A stretch of 64,000 bases of DNA. It comes from Acidobacteriota bacterium. GTDB taxonomy: Bacteria > Acidobacteriota > Terriglobia > Bryobacterales > Bryobacteraceae. Shown here piece by piece: positions 17,733 through 23,582 of this stretch. Position 1 is the stretch's first letter. Each line of letters begins with the position of its first letter. The stretch is from the NCBI GenBank assembly GCA_025350695.1, contig JANXXI010000005.1, forward strand, positions 1 to 64,000, in the 5' to 3' direction. The notes under the pieces are model-generated. The model did not search any database. It was not told where the DNA came from and was given only the letters and a program-made list of their open reading frames with translations. The position numbers and the translations under genes are program-made.

Positions 17733-17988
17733 TCAGGTGGCCACCTGAGCTTGGGCCTTCTGGTCTAATTCCGCCACCTTTTGATCGATGAGTGCTTGGG
17801 CTGGGCCCTGTATTTCTTGCCGCACTAGGGCTTCCCGTTCGGTACTTTGGCGTCGCTCTAAAATCTAAATCGAGTTTTTCGACGGGAATCTCCTGTCCGC
17901 AGGAAGGGCAGACTTCACCGTCCAGTTGGGGCAGTTGACGTGATCGACCGGACTGAAAATCATTTGACGGCATGAACTGAGGGTTCAT
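17733..17988 (-). pseudogene. Truncated, frameshifted zinc-ribbon/coiled-coil protein gene
   Basis: From ATG 17988 about 40 residues are sensible and include a zinc-ribbon half (Val-Cys-Pro-Ser-Cys-Gly-Gln-Glu-Ile-Pro). Near 17865 this frame becomes Ser/Pro/Arg junk. Another frame then reads a typical coiled coil (Arg-Gln-Ser-Thr-Glu-Arg-Glu-Ala-Leu-Val-Arg-Gln-Glu-Ile-Gln, then 'ALIDQKVAELDQKAQAQVAT') to a TGA at 17733. Intact proteins of this layout are several hundred residues. I read it as a gene with one frameshift and loss of its 3' part. It marks the left edge of the scarred region. The exact family (possibly DUF2130-like) is uncertain. Confidence 0.65.
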
Positions 17989-18006
17989 TTAGACAACTCC
18001 AGTATA

Positions 18007-18034
18007 TTAGTCCTGGTTTGTCCTAGTTGGTCCT
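18007..18034 (-). promoter_or_regulatory. Three phased repeats upstream of the broken zinc-ribbon gene
   Basis: On the plus strand TTNGTCCT occurs three times at exactly 10-base spacing (18007, 18017, 18027). On the minus strand this reads AGGACNAA repeated, just upstream of the gene starting at 17988. One-turn phasing suggests a protein-binding array; the protein is unknown. Confidence 0.35.
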
Positions 18035-18174
18035 GTTTATTTTTGCCCTTGCCTTTAAGAACGATAAAATACATCATCATGTTGTTCACCGTGTGCGATA
18101 AAATCAGACACCGTGAGGCCATGGACAAGATAAGCGATTTCGGACTCGTACGGTTTTTCGACTCCCCACCGCCC

Positions 18175-18540
18175 TCACACCTCAATCTATCCCATTTTCA
18201 ACCACTTAACCACCAACCAAATCCCAAAACCCTTGCCCCCGCATACTATCCTTATCACAGAGAGCGAATCCGGGCCCGGTCTACTCTTCAAACCAAAACC
18301 CCTCCCGCACGGGAGGCGGTCTCAGGTCGATCTGGGTTGTTCGCAATACGCAAAGGTCGGGGTTGCCCCGCGTCGAATCACTTGAAAACGGCATTGGTTG
18401 GGGAGGCTTGTGGAAGGATGCAAATGGACGCAATTGTGCCTCAAGCGGGTGCGATGTTTTTTGGATGTTGCGCGGGTGGGGCTGCTTTGCGTTTCAACTT
18501 GATGATTGCCCGCCCAAGGCAACTGGCCTGATATGTCAGA
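18175..18540 (+). repeat. Copy 1 of a duplicated segment (upstream part)
   Basis: This stretch matches 19985-20340. Shared blocks include the Pro-codon-like 'cttgcccccgc', 'agagcgaatccgggcccgg', a hairpin region, and an identical 28-base block at 18376-18403 that recurs at 20158-20185. After that block, copy 1 continues in the opposite orientation relative to copy 2 as far as the word 'aaggcaactggcctgat' (18518-18534). The homology then runs on into a fragment of the cysteine-synthase coding sequence. Frames crossing it (e.g. 18043-18531) are not protein-like. Confidence 0.85.
18246..18402 (+). ncRNA. Candidate structured RNA, copy 1
   Basis: Three consecutive hairpins: CCTCCC-GCAC-GGGAGG (18301-18316), CTCAGGTCGATCTGGG (18321-18336) and CGGGG-TTG-CCCCG (18358-18370), then the conserved 28-base block. 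The stems differ in sequence from copy 2 at 20038-20186 yet still pair. Orientation as an RNA is assumed from the intact copy, which lies upstream of the cysteine operon. Known class not identified. Confidence 0.4.
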
Positions 18541-18696
18541 CTGGCGGCGGCCGCCATCGGCAACACCCCGCTGCTCAAGCTCGAACGGATTGCCGAGGAC
18601 CTCCCAGGCATCGAAATCTACGCTAAGGCCGAATACTTCAACCCTGGCGGCTCAGACATCGTCCCGCCCATTTACGACGATAATGCCTTAGTCTAG
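18541..18696 (+). pseudogene. Cysteine synthase fragment with internal deletion
   Basis: The reading frame gives Ile-Gly-Asn-Thr-Pro-Leu-Leu-Lys-Leu-Glu-Arg-Ile, then 'EDLPGIEIYAKAEYFNPGGS'. It is joined in frame to Asp-Ile-Val-Pro-Pro-Ile-Tyr-Asp and ends at TAG 18694-18696. The two parts match residues ~21-53 and ~233-239 of the intact synthase at 20417-21370, so about 180 codons including the PLP lysine are gone. There is no start codon in frame (TGA precedes it). It is an ancient, diverged partial copy and not functional. Confidence 0.9.
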
Positions 18697-18745
18697 CCAG
18701 CATCAGACTGCAAAGCCGGTGTAGCATGGTCTTCGGAGCCTTACG

Positions 18746-18952
18746 TTGAACGAAATCATATTCCTAGTCGAAGACGCACCCGAAGGCGGCCTTTCCGCGA
18801 GGGCGCTTGGGCACTCGATTTTCACTGCGGCTGACTCCGAACAGGAACTCCAAGCTATGGTGAAGGATGCGGTAGCCTGCCATTTTGATGAGGGCGAGGC
18901 CCCCAAGCTCATTAGGCTGCATTACGTTCGCGAAGAAGTGATTCAGGCATGA
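18746..18952 (+). CDS. hicB: HicB-like antitoxin (short form)
   Basis: 68 residues, started by TTG at 18746 with GGAG at 18735-18738. The sequence (Ile-Phe-Leu-Val-Glu-Asp-Ala-Pro-Glu-Gly-Gly-Leu-Ser-Ala-Arg-Ala-Leu, then 'HFDEGEAPKLIRLHYVREEV') is the degraded-RNase-H fold of the short HicB proteins that accompany HicA; it lacks a separate DNA-binding domain. It overlaps the toxin start by ATGA, the standard arrangement. The two genes sit between the two copies of the duplicated segment. Confidence 0.8.
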   Translation: MNEIIFLVEDAPEGGLSARALGHSIFTAADSEQELQAMVKDAVACHFDEGEAPKLIRLHYVREEVIQA

Positions 18953-19188
18953 AGCTTCCCAGGGACTTGAGCGGCGGCGACTTGGTCCGGGCGCTAAAAC
19001 GCCTCGGCTACAAACAGACGCGCCAAACAGGCAGCCACGTACGAATGACGATTTCCGCCCCTCGCCAAGCGCATCTGACCGTTCCTCTCACTCGGGCGAT
19101 ACCAGCGGGAACTCTTGCGGCCCTGATCAAGGACGCGGCAATCCACTTGGAGACGACCGTTGATGATATCTTGAGCAGGATCCGTTGA
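18949..19188 (+). CDS. hicA: HicA mRNA interferase toxin
   Basis: 79 residues, normal for HicA. It is a small dsRBD-like fold with 'SGGDLVRALKRLGYKQTRQTGSHVRM', where the Gly-Ser-His (His30) carries the catalytic histidine, followed by 'HLTVPLTRAIPAGTLAALIKDA'. It cleaves mRNA when not bound by the upstream HicB. The 4-base overlap with hicB implies coupled translation. No frameshift or stop is present, so the module is probably intact. Confidence 0.88.
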   Translation: MKLPRDLSGGDLVRALKRLGYKQTRQTGSHVRMTISAPRQAHLTVPLTRAIPAGTLAALIKDAAIHLETTVDDILSRIR

Positions 19189-19280
19189 CAGAAGCGCGCT
19201 GTTGCCCCCGAGCACCAGCGAACCATTGAAAAAGAGAGAATCGAACGTGGCTTAACAATTTCCAGGAACTACGCGCGAGG

Positions 19281-19556
19281 TTGTCCGCCACAGCTCGGGC
19301 GGCGAGCGAGACGGAGCATCGCGGATTGATCGAGGAGATGTCCCTGCATCAGTTGAGGAAGGCCCGTGAATTGACGCAGACCAAGATGGCCGAGGACCTC
19401 CACATGGGGCTGGGCGATGTGTCCAAACTGGAGCGCCGCAACGATGTGTATGTCAGCACGCTCGGCAGCTACCTTCAAGCCGTGGGCGCAGACCTCGATA
19501 TTCGCGCGGTATTTCCCGACGGGAGAGCCGTGAAGATCACGCAGTTCTCCGAATAG
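19281..19556 (+). CDS. XRE-family antitoxin-like regulator, start damaged or unusual
   Basis: The C-terminal ~75 residues form a HigA/XRE helix-turn-helix ('LHQLRKARELTQTKMAEDLHMGLGDVSKLERRNDVYVSTLGSYLQAVGADLDI'). Homologous character already begins at about 19254 with Asn-Asn-Phe-Gln-Glu-Leu-Arg-Ala-Arg-Leu, but that frame has no ATG or GTG after the TGA at 19227. The only usable start is TTG 19281, which would remove the N-terminal helix. The usual toxin partner is absent on both sides. It is either an orphan antitoxin or a gene that has lost its start codon and partner. Confidence 0.65.
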   Translation: MSATARAASETEHRGLIEEMSLHQLRKARELTQTKMAEDLHMGLGDVSKLERRNDVYVSTLGSYLQAVGADLDIRAVFPDGRAVKITQFSE

Positions 19557-19984
19557 GATTTTCGCAGGTACTTGGTCGCTCCGTGATGGATTGTTCTCTG
19601 GTCAACCGACATCGAGGCTCAAGGATTGCATGGGCTGAAACTTCTGCGCAGTTAGCCGGGAACGGTTTTATCTAGGCAGTCAAAGTTTGGAGGACAGTTG
19701 CGACAACTCGCCCCTCTGCAAAACGTGTAACATTGGACAAAGCACAAAATGGAATATTCTGAGGACCCAAAAAATCTGGTCTCCTTGCTCTCATTTTGAC
19801 ATGTTGGGAAAGAGTGTTCTCTGTAGGACGGCTAATGCAAGCGGCATTCAATCGCCCATCCTCCTGGATTCATGGTACCGAGACCACTTTGACTATGCCT
19901 TGACCTCAGGGGCGGATGCCACGTTTTACCTCACCGCCAAAACCCCCGTCCCCATCCACTCAAAAACTAAACCCATAACAATCT
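19557..19984. other. Non-coding stretch between the antitoxin and repeat copy 2
   Basis: No gene that I can support. A 102-codon open frame at 19687-19995 has no domain character or ribosome-binding site, and its end runs into the repeat. The base composition is more AT-rich than in neighbouring genes, as expected for decayed or foreign DNA. Confidence 0.5.
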
Positions 19985-20037
19985 CAACCACTTGAAATTC
20001 CCCACGTCTGAATCCCCTTGCCCCCACGCGCTACCTT

Positions 20038-20186
20038 AATTCCAGAGAGCGAATCCGGGCCCGGACTACTCTTCAAACGAAAACCGCACTCCGCAAGGAG
20101 TCCGGTCTCGAATCGATCCGAGTTATTACACACAGCAAAAGCGGGGGAGCCCGCGCAGAATCACTTGAAAACGGCATTGGTTGGGT
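20038..20186 (+). ncRNA. Candidate structured RNA, copy 2
   Basis: Hairpins ACTCC-GCAA-GGAGT (20088-20101), CTCGAATCGATCCGAG (20107-20122) and GCGGG-GGAG-CCCGC (20141-20154) precede the 28-base conserved block. In the second hairpin an A-U pair of copy 1 is a G-C pair here, and a U-G pair is U-A. The first hairpin shares little sequence with copy 1 but forms in both. It lies upstream of a separate strong promoter for the cysteine operon, so it may be an independent RNA or an upstream leader. Confidence 0.4.
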
Positions 20187-20340
20187 GAACCAGCGCCGTC
20201 AGCCTGACAAATCAGGCCAGTTGCCTTGGCCGGCAATCATCAAGTTGGAGCGCAAAACTCCCCCGCCAGCGCTAAATTTAGGAAAACGAATGCATCCGCT
20301 GGCGGCACAACTGCGCCCACTTGCATCCTTACCCAACCCA
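20177..20340. repeat. Segment bounded by 10-bp inverted repeats, inverted relative to copy 1
   Basis: The left repeat TTGGTTGGGT (20177-20186) and right repeat ACCCAACCCA (20331-20340) are inverted with one mismatch. The ~145 bp between them are in opposite orientation to the homologous part of copy 1, where the left repeat survives at 18394-18403. Inside are a perfect 9-bp inverted repeat (CCGCCAGCG 20263-20271 with CGCTGGCGG 20297-20305) and the palindrome CTAAATTTAG. No recombinase gene is in the window. Confidence 0.6.
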
Positions 20341-20380
20341 CTCTCATCTTAAAAAGGAAAAGGTCCTATACATACCATTC

Positions 20381-20409
20381 TTGACTGACATGCACCAGCT
20401 TCCTACAAT
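20381..20409 (+). promoter_or_regulatory. Promoter of the cysteine operon
   Basis: TTGACT (20381-20386), a 17-base spacer and TACAAT (20404-20409). The expected transcription start is at about 20416-20417, at or one base before the ATG at 20417, so the mRNA would be leaderless or nearly so. This also supports 20417 over the upstream in-frame ATGs. Confidence 0.65.
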
Positions 20410-20416
20410 CAAAACT

Positions 20417-21370
20417 ATGCACGCCTCCCTCACCAAGCCCCGAGCCACCCCCGCCGCCGGGTCCCTGCTTGCCTCCATCGGCAACACCCCGCTGCTCAAG
20501 CTCGAACGCATGGCCGAGGACCTCCCTGGCATCGAAATCTACGCCAAAGCCGAATACTTCAACCCCGGCGGCTCCGTCAAGGATCGCCCCGCCCTCAACA
20601 TGATCCTCAAAGGCGAACAGTCCGGCGCGCTCACGCCCGATAAAATCATCATCGACGCCACCAGCGGCAACACCGGCATCGCCTACGCTATGATCGCCGC
20701 CGCCAAGGGCTATAAGGTGAAGCTCTGCCTGCCTGAAAACGCCTCGCCCGAACGTAAGAAAATTCTCGCCGCTTACGGAGCCGAACTCGTCTTGACACCC
20801 GGTGGCGAAGGTTCCGACGGGGCCATTCGCACCGTCCAAAAAATAGTCGCCGCCGACCCTCACCGTTATTTCTACCCCGATCAATACGGCAACCCCGCCA
20901 ACTGGCAAGCTCATTACGAAGGAACAGGCCTTGAAATCTTGGCCCAAACCGAAGAGCGCATCACGCACTTCATCGCCGCCCTCGGCACCAGCGGCACCTT
21001 CATGGGATGCACCCGCCGCTTCAACGATAGCTTGCCCCACGTCACCTGCATCTCAGCCCAACCCGCAACTGGCTTCCACGGTCTTGAAGGGTTGAAGCAC
21101 ATGCCCACGGCCATCGTGCCGCCCATTTACGATGCCACTCTCGCCGACGAAAATTTGTGGATCGAAACCGAAGACGCCTATAAAATGGTCAAGCGGCTAG
21201 CCCGCGAAGAGGGCATCTTAGTCGGCATCTCCGCCGGAGCCAATGTCCACGCCTCGCTCAAAATCGGCAAGCGTCTGGCCGACCAAGGCAAGTCCGGGGT
21301 ACTGGTAACCATCCTCTGCGATGGCGCCGACAAATACTTGAGCGAGCACTTCTGGTCCGACCCCAGCTAA
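20417..21370 (+). CDS. cysM: PLP-dependent cysteine synthase (CysK/CysM family)
   Basis: 317 residues from ATG 20417, chosen from the promoter position and homology. Type-II PLP fold: Lys55 in Gly-Gly-Ser-Val-Lys-Asp is the PLP lysine, Ser-Gly-Asn-Thr-Gly (83-87) binds the substrate carboxylate, Gly-Thr-Ser-Gly-Thr (190-194) holds the phosphate, and Gly-Ile-Ser-Ala-Gly-Ala (270-275) is the C-terminal motif. The three following genes encode a JAMM protease, a ThiS-like sulfur carrier and an E1-rhodanese. This is the gene set of the CysO pathway of Mycobacterium, so the sulfur donor is probably the carrier thiocarboxylate and the substrate perhaps O-phosphoserine; that specificity is inferred. 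Fragments of a paralogue lie at 18541. Confidence 0.9.
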   Translation: MHASLTKPRATPAAGSLLASIGNTPLLKLERMAEDLPGIEIYAKAEYFNPGGSVKDRPALNMILKGEQSGALTPDKIIIDATSGNTGIAYAMIAAAKGYKVKLCLPENASPERKKILAAYGAELVLTPGGEGSDGAIRTVQKIVAADPHRYFYPDQYGNPANWQAHYEGTGLEILAQTEERITHFIAALGTSGTFMGCTRRFNDSLPHVTCISAQPATGFHGLEGLKHMPTAIVPPIYDATLADENLWIETEDAYKMVKRLAREEGILVGISAGANVHASLKIGKRLADQGKSGVLVTILCDGADKYLSEHFWSDPS

Positions 21371-21385
21371 AATAGAAGCTTACGA

Positions 21386-21802
21386 ATGATTCAAATCGAA
21401 CCCGAAGCTTGGCAAGTCATGGTCTCCCATGCCAAGTCCACCTATCCCAACGAGTGCTGCGGCGCTATGATCGGAACTGTCGATGGCGACGTCAAGACCG
21501 TCAAGATCGGCCTAGCCATCGAAAACGCCTTCACCGGCGTGCAACATGAACGCTACGAACTGCGCCCCGAAGACCTCATGAAGGCCGACAAAGAGGCCCG
21601 CGCCCGTGGCATGGACCTCATCGGAATCTTCCACTCGCACCCCGATTGCGATGCCTATTTTTCCGAAACCGATTTGAAGAATTCCTGCCCCTGGTATTCC
21701 TTCGTCGTCCTGTCAATCTATAAAGGAGAGTTCCACCACGCGAACTCGTTCCTTCCCAACGCCGAACAAACCGAGGCCCCCAAAGAGGAGTTGAAATACT
21801 GA
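21386..21802 (+). CDS. mec: JAMM/Mov34 metallopeptidase (Mec+-like)
   Basis: 138 residues. The complete JAMM zinc motif is visible: Glu23 (Pro-Asn-Glu-Cys-Cys-Gly), His83-Ser-His85-Pro, seven residues, Ser93, two residues, Asp96. In Mycobacterium the homologue releases cysteine from the C-terminus of CysO. Here the neighbouring carrier also ends in Gly-Gly-Leu, so the enzyme may first trim the leucine, as QbsD does for QbsE in Pseudomonas; this is inference. Gap of 15 bases after the synthase; one transcript likely. Cytosolic, no signal peptide. Confidence 0.9.
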   Translation: MIQIEPEAWQVMVSHAKSTYPNECCGAMIGTVDGDVKTVKIGLAIENAFTGVQHERYELRPEDLMKADKEARARGMDLIGIFHSHPDCDAYFSETDLKNSCPWYSFVVLSIYKGEFHHANSFLPNAEQTEAPKEELKY

Positions 21803-21806
21803 TTTT

Positions 21807-22082
21807 ATGGCGAAAATTTTGATCCCGACGCCCTTGCGTCAATACGTAGACAAGAAGGATTCCGTGGACGTCACCGGCGCAACCGTTGGCGAGGCGCTCA
21901 ATGCCCTAACCACTGCCCATCCCGACTTGAAGAAGAACCTGTACAACGATGAAGGCAAGCTGCGAAGCTTCGTCAACATCTACTTGAACGACGAAGATAT
22001 TCGTTACATGAAGAAGGAATCGACGCCGCTCGCGGACTCCGACACGATCTCCATCGTCCCCAGCATTGCCGGAGGCCTTTAA
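21807..22082 (+). CDS. cysO: ThiS/MoaD-like sulfur carrier (CysO-type) with masked C-terminus
   Basis: 91 residues with a beta-grasp fold: 'ILIPTPLRQYVDKKDSVDV', 'GEALNALTTAHPDLKKNLYNDEGKLRSFVNIYLNDEDIRYM', and the tail Val-Pro-Ser-Ile-Ala-Gly-Gly-Leu. Carriers activated by an E1 enzyme need a free Gly-Gly end. Here one leucine codon (CTT) follows before the TAA at 22080-22082, so the end must be trimmed or the family tolerates it. It would be adenylated and thiocarboxylated by the next gene's product and give sulfur to the synthase. Four bases separate it from the protease gene. Confidence 0.9.
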   Translation: MAKILIPTPLRQYVDKKDSVDVTGATVGEALNALTTAHPDLKKNLYNDEGKLRSFVNIYLNDEDIRYMKKESTPLADSDTISIVPSIAGGL

Positions 22083-22085
22083 CTC

Positions 22086-23243
22086 ATGGTCAAGCAGCTT
22101 CTGCCTGAAGAAATTCAACGCTACAGCCGCCATTTAATCCTGCCCGAAGTCGGCATGGAAGGCCAAATAAAACTGAAGAATTCCAGCGTGCTTCTGGTCG
22201 GTACCGGCGGCCTCGGCGCACCTCTCGGCTTGTACCTCGCCGCTGCCGGCATCGGCAAAATCGGCCTCGTAGATTTCGATGTCGTCGATTTCTCCAACCT
22301 CCAGCGCCAGATTATCCACGGCACCAAGGACGTCGGTCGCAAGAAGCTCGATTCAGCCGCCGACTCGATGCTCGACATCAATCCGCACCTGGAAATCGTC
22401 AAGTACGAAGTGGCGTTGACCAGCGACAATGCGCTGGACATCATCAAGGATTACGACGTAGTGGCCGACGGCACCGACAACTTCCCCACCCGCTACCTGG
22501 TGAACGATGCCTGCGTACTGCTCGGCAAACCGAACGCGTACGGTTCCATCTTCCGCTTCGAAGGCCAAGCCTCTGTCTTCGGTTACCAGGACGGCCCCTG
22601 CTACCGTTGCCTATATCCCGAACCACCGCCCCCCGGCCTCGTTCCCAGTTGCGCCGAAGGTGGCGTGCTCGGAATTCTACCCGGCATCATCGGCGTCATG
22701 CAAGCCACGGAAGTGGTGAAGCTGCTGCTCGGAATCGGCACAACGCTCAAGGGCCGCCTGCTACTCTACGACGCCTTGAACATGAAGTTCCGCGAATTGA
22801 AGCTCCGCCGGAACCCCGAATGCCCCATCTGCGGCGACCACCGTACGATCACCAAGCTGATCGATTACCAGCAATTCTGCGGCATAATGCCCGAAGCCCC
22901 ACCACCCAGCGCGGAGGAAAAGAAGATGACCGACATTTCACCAAAGCAGGTAAAGGAACGCATCGACCGGAAAGACAATTTCATCCTCATCGACGTTCGC
23001 GAACCACATGAGTACCAGATCTGCAGCATTCCAACAGCGAAGCTGATCCCGCTTGGCGAACTTCCCAAGCACTTAAGCGAACTCGACCCGAACGCCGATT
23101 ACGTAATGCATTGCAAAGGCGGAGGCCGCAGCGCCAAAGCCTGCGAACTGATGCGTGCATCAGGCTTCAAGACCGTACTGAACATGACCGGCGGAATCGG
23201 ATCGTGGAGTGATCAAGTAGATCCCTCAGTTCCAAAGTATTGA
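22086..23243 (+). CDS. moeZ: E1-like adenylyltransferase/sulfurtransferase (MoeZ/MoeB with rhodanese)
   Basis: 385 residues. Residues 1-265 form a ThiF/MoeB domain: ATP loop Gly-Thr-Gly-Gly-Leu-Gly (39-44), Asp63/Asp65 region, the Ser-Asn-Leu-Gln-Arg-Gln segment, zinc cysteines 172/175 and 246/249, and conserved Cys189 in Pro-Ser-Cys-Ala-Glu-Gly-Gly. Residues ~285-385 are a rhodanese domain with active Cys343 in the loop Cys-Lys-Gly-Gly-Gly-Arg-Ser. It adenylates the carrier's C-terminus and converts it to a thiocarboxylate. This fusion is what MoeZ does for CysO in Mycobacterium. It could also serve MoaD or ThiS elsewhere in the genome. Last gene of the operon, three bases after cysO. Confidence 0.93.
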   Translation: MVKQLLPEEIQRYSRHLILPEVGMEGQIKLKNSSVLLVGTGGLGAPLGLYLAAAGIGKIGLVDFDVVDFSNLQRQIIHGTKDVGRKKLDSAADSMLDINPHLEIVKYEVALTSDNALDIIKDYDVVADGTDNFPTRYLVNDACVLLGKPNAYGSIFRFEGQASVFGYQDGPCYRCLYPEPPPPGLVPSCAEGGVLGILPGIIGVMQATEVVKLLLGIGTTLKGRLLLYDALNMKFRELKLRRNPECPICGDHRTITKLIDYQQFCGIMPEAPPPSAEEKKMTDISPKQVKERIDRKDNFILIDVREPHEYQICSIPTAKLIPLGELPKHLSELDPNADYVMHCKGGGRSAKACELMRASGFKTVLNMTGGIGSWSDQVDPSVPKY

Positions 23244-23582
23244 GTAAAATGCCTCTCTGCCTTCTCTTAACTTGTCTTCGTCATCAGGACATTGATTCGC
23301 TAAGTAATGTTTGCGGTGGCGAGCCAAGCGTTGTCAGAACGCGTATTTGAACAGGCGAGGCGCCTTGGTACGGACCAGGAACTCCTGGTCGCGTACCCAT
23401 CACTGCGTGCCGAGGCTTGGTAAGCGCTCGAACTTACGCCCTCAAACATATAGCTGAGATTGAAGCTCAGATTGTGGATAACGAGTGTGGCTCGGTTCCA
23501 TTCCAACCAGTTGAAGAACTTCGGCGATTGGGGCGCAGACGCCAAGCGGGGGATGCAATTATTGGTCAGAAGCATCAAGCAA
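23244..23582. other. Spacer with a possible gene fragment
   Basis: No intact gene. A 38-codon frame, ATG 23307 to TAA 23421-23423, reads Ala-Arg-Arg-Leu-Gly-Thr-Asp-Gln-Glu-Leu-Leu-Val-Ala-Tyr-Pro-Ser-Leu-Arg-Ala-Glu. It resembles the end of a DUF433-type antitoxin but is too short to assign. The rest shows nothing I can name. Confidence 0.3.

Larger units (their letters stand above)
19985..20340 (+). repeat. Copy 2 of the duplicated segment, upstream of the intact cysteine operon
   Basis: Matches 18175-18540 as described for copy 1. Up to 20186 the two run in the same direction. From 20187 to about 20330 copy 2 is the reverse complement of the corresponding part of copy 1: 'gccagttgcctt' at 20217-20228 pairs with 'aaggcaactggc' at 18518-18529. 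Confidence 0.85.

Noticed and set aside
18043-18531. 162-codon open frame across repeat copy 1
   Set aside because: Composition is Pro/Arg-rich and without domains. It crosses the hairpin region and has no counterpart in copy 2.
19687-19995. 102-codon frame with several cysteines
   Set aside because: No ribosome-binding site, no recognisable domain, and the last part is the Pro-rich start of repeat copy 2.
20158-20200. Possible T-box antiterminator (GGTTGGGTGAACC resembles its core)
   Set aside because: The T-box consensus is not met, no stem I or specifier is visible, and the following DNA has inverted relative to copy 1. The resemblance is to a short stretch only.
20366-21040. 224-codon antisense frame over cysM
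   Set aside because: Gly/Val-rich shadow of the third-position G/C bias of the real gene; no domain.
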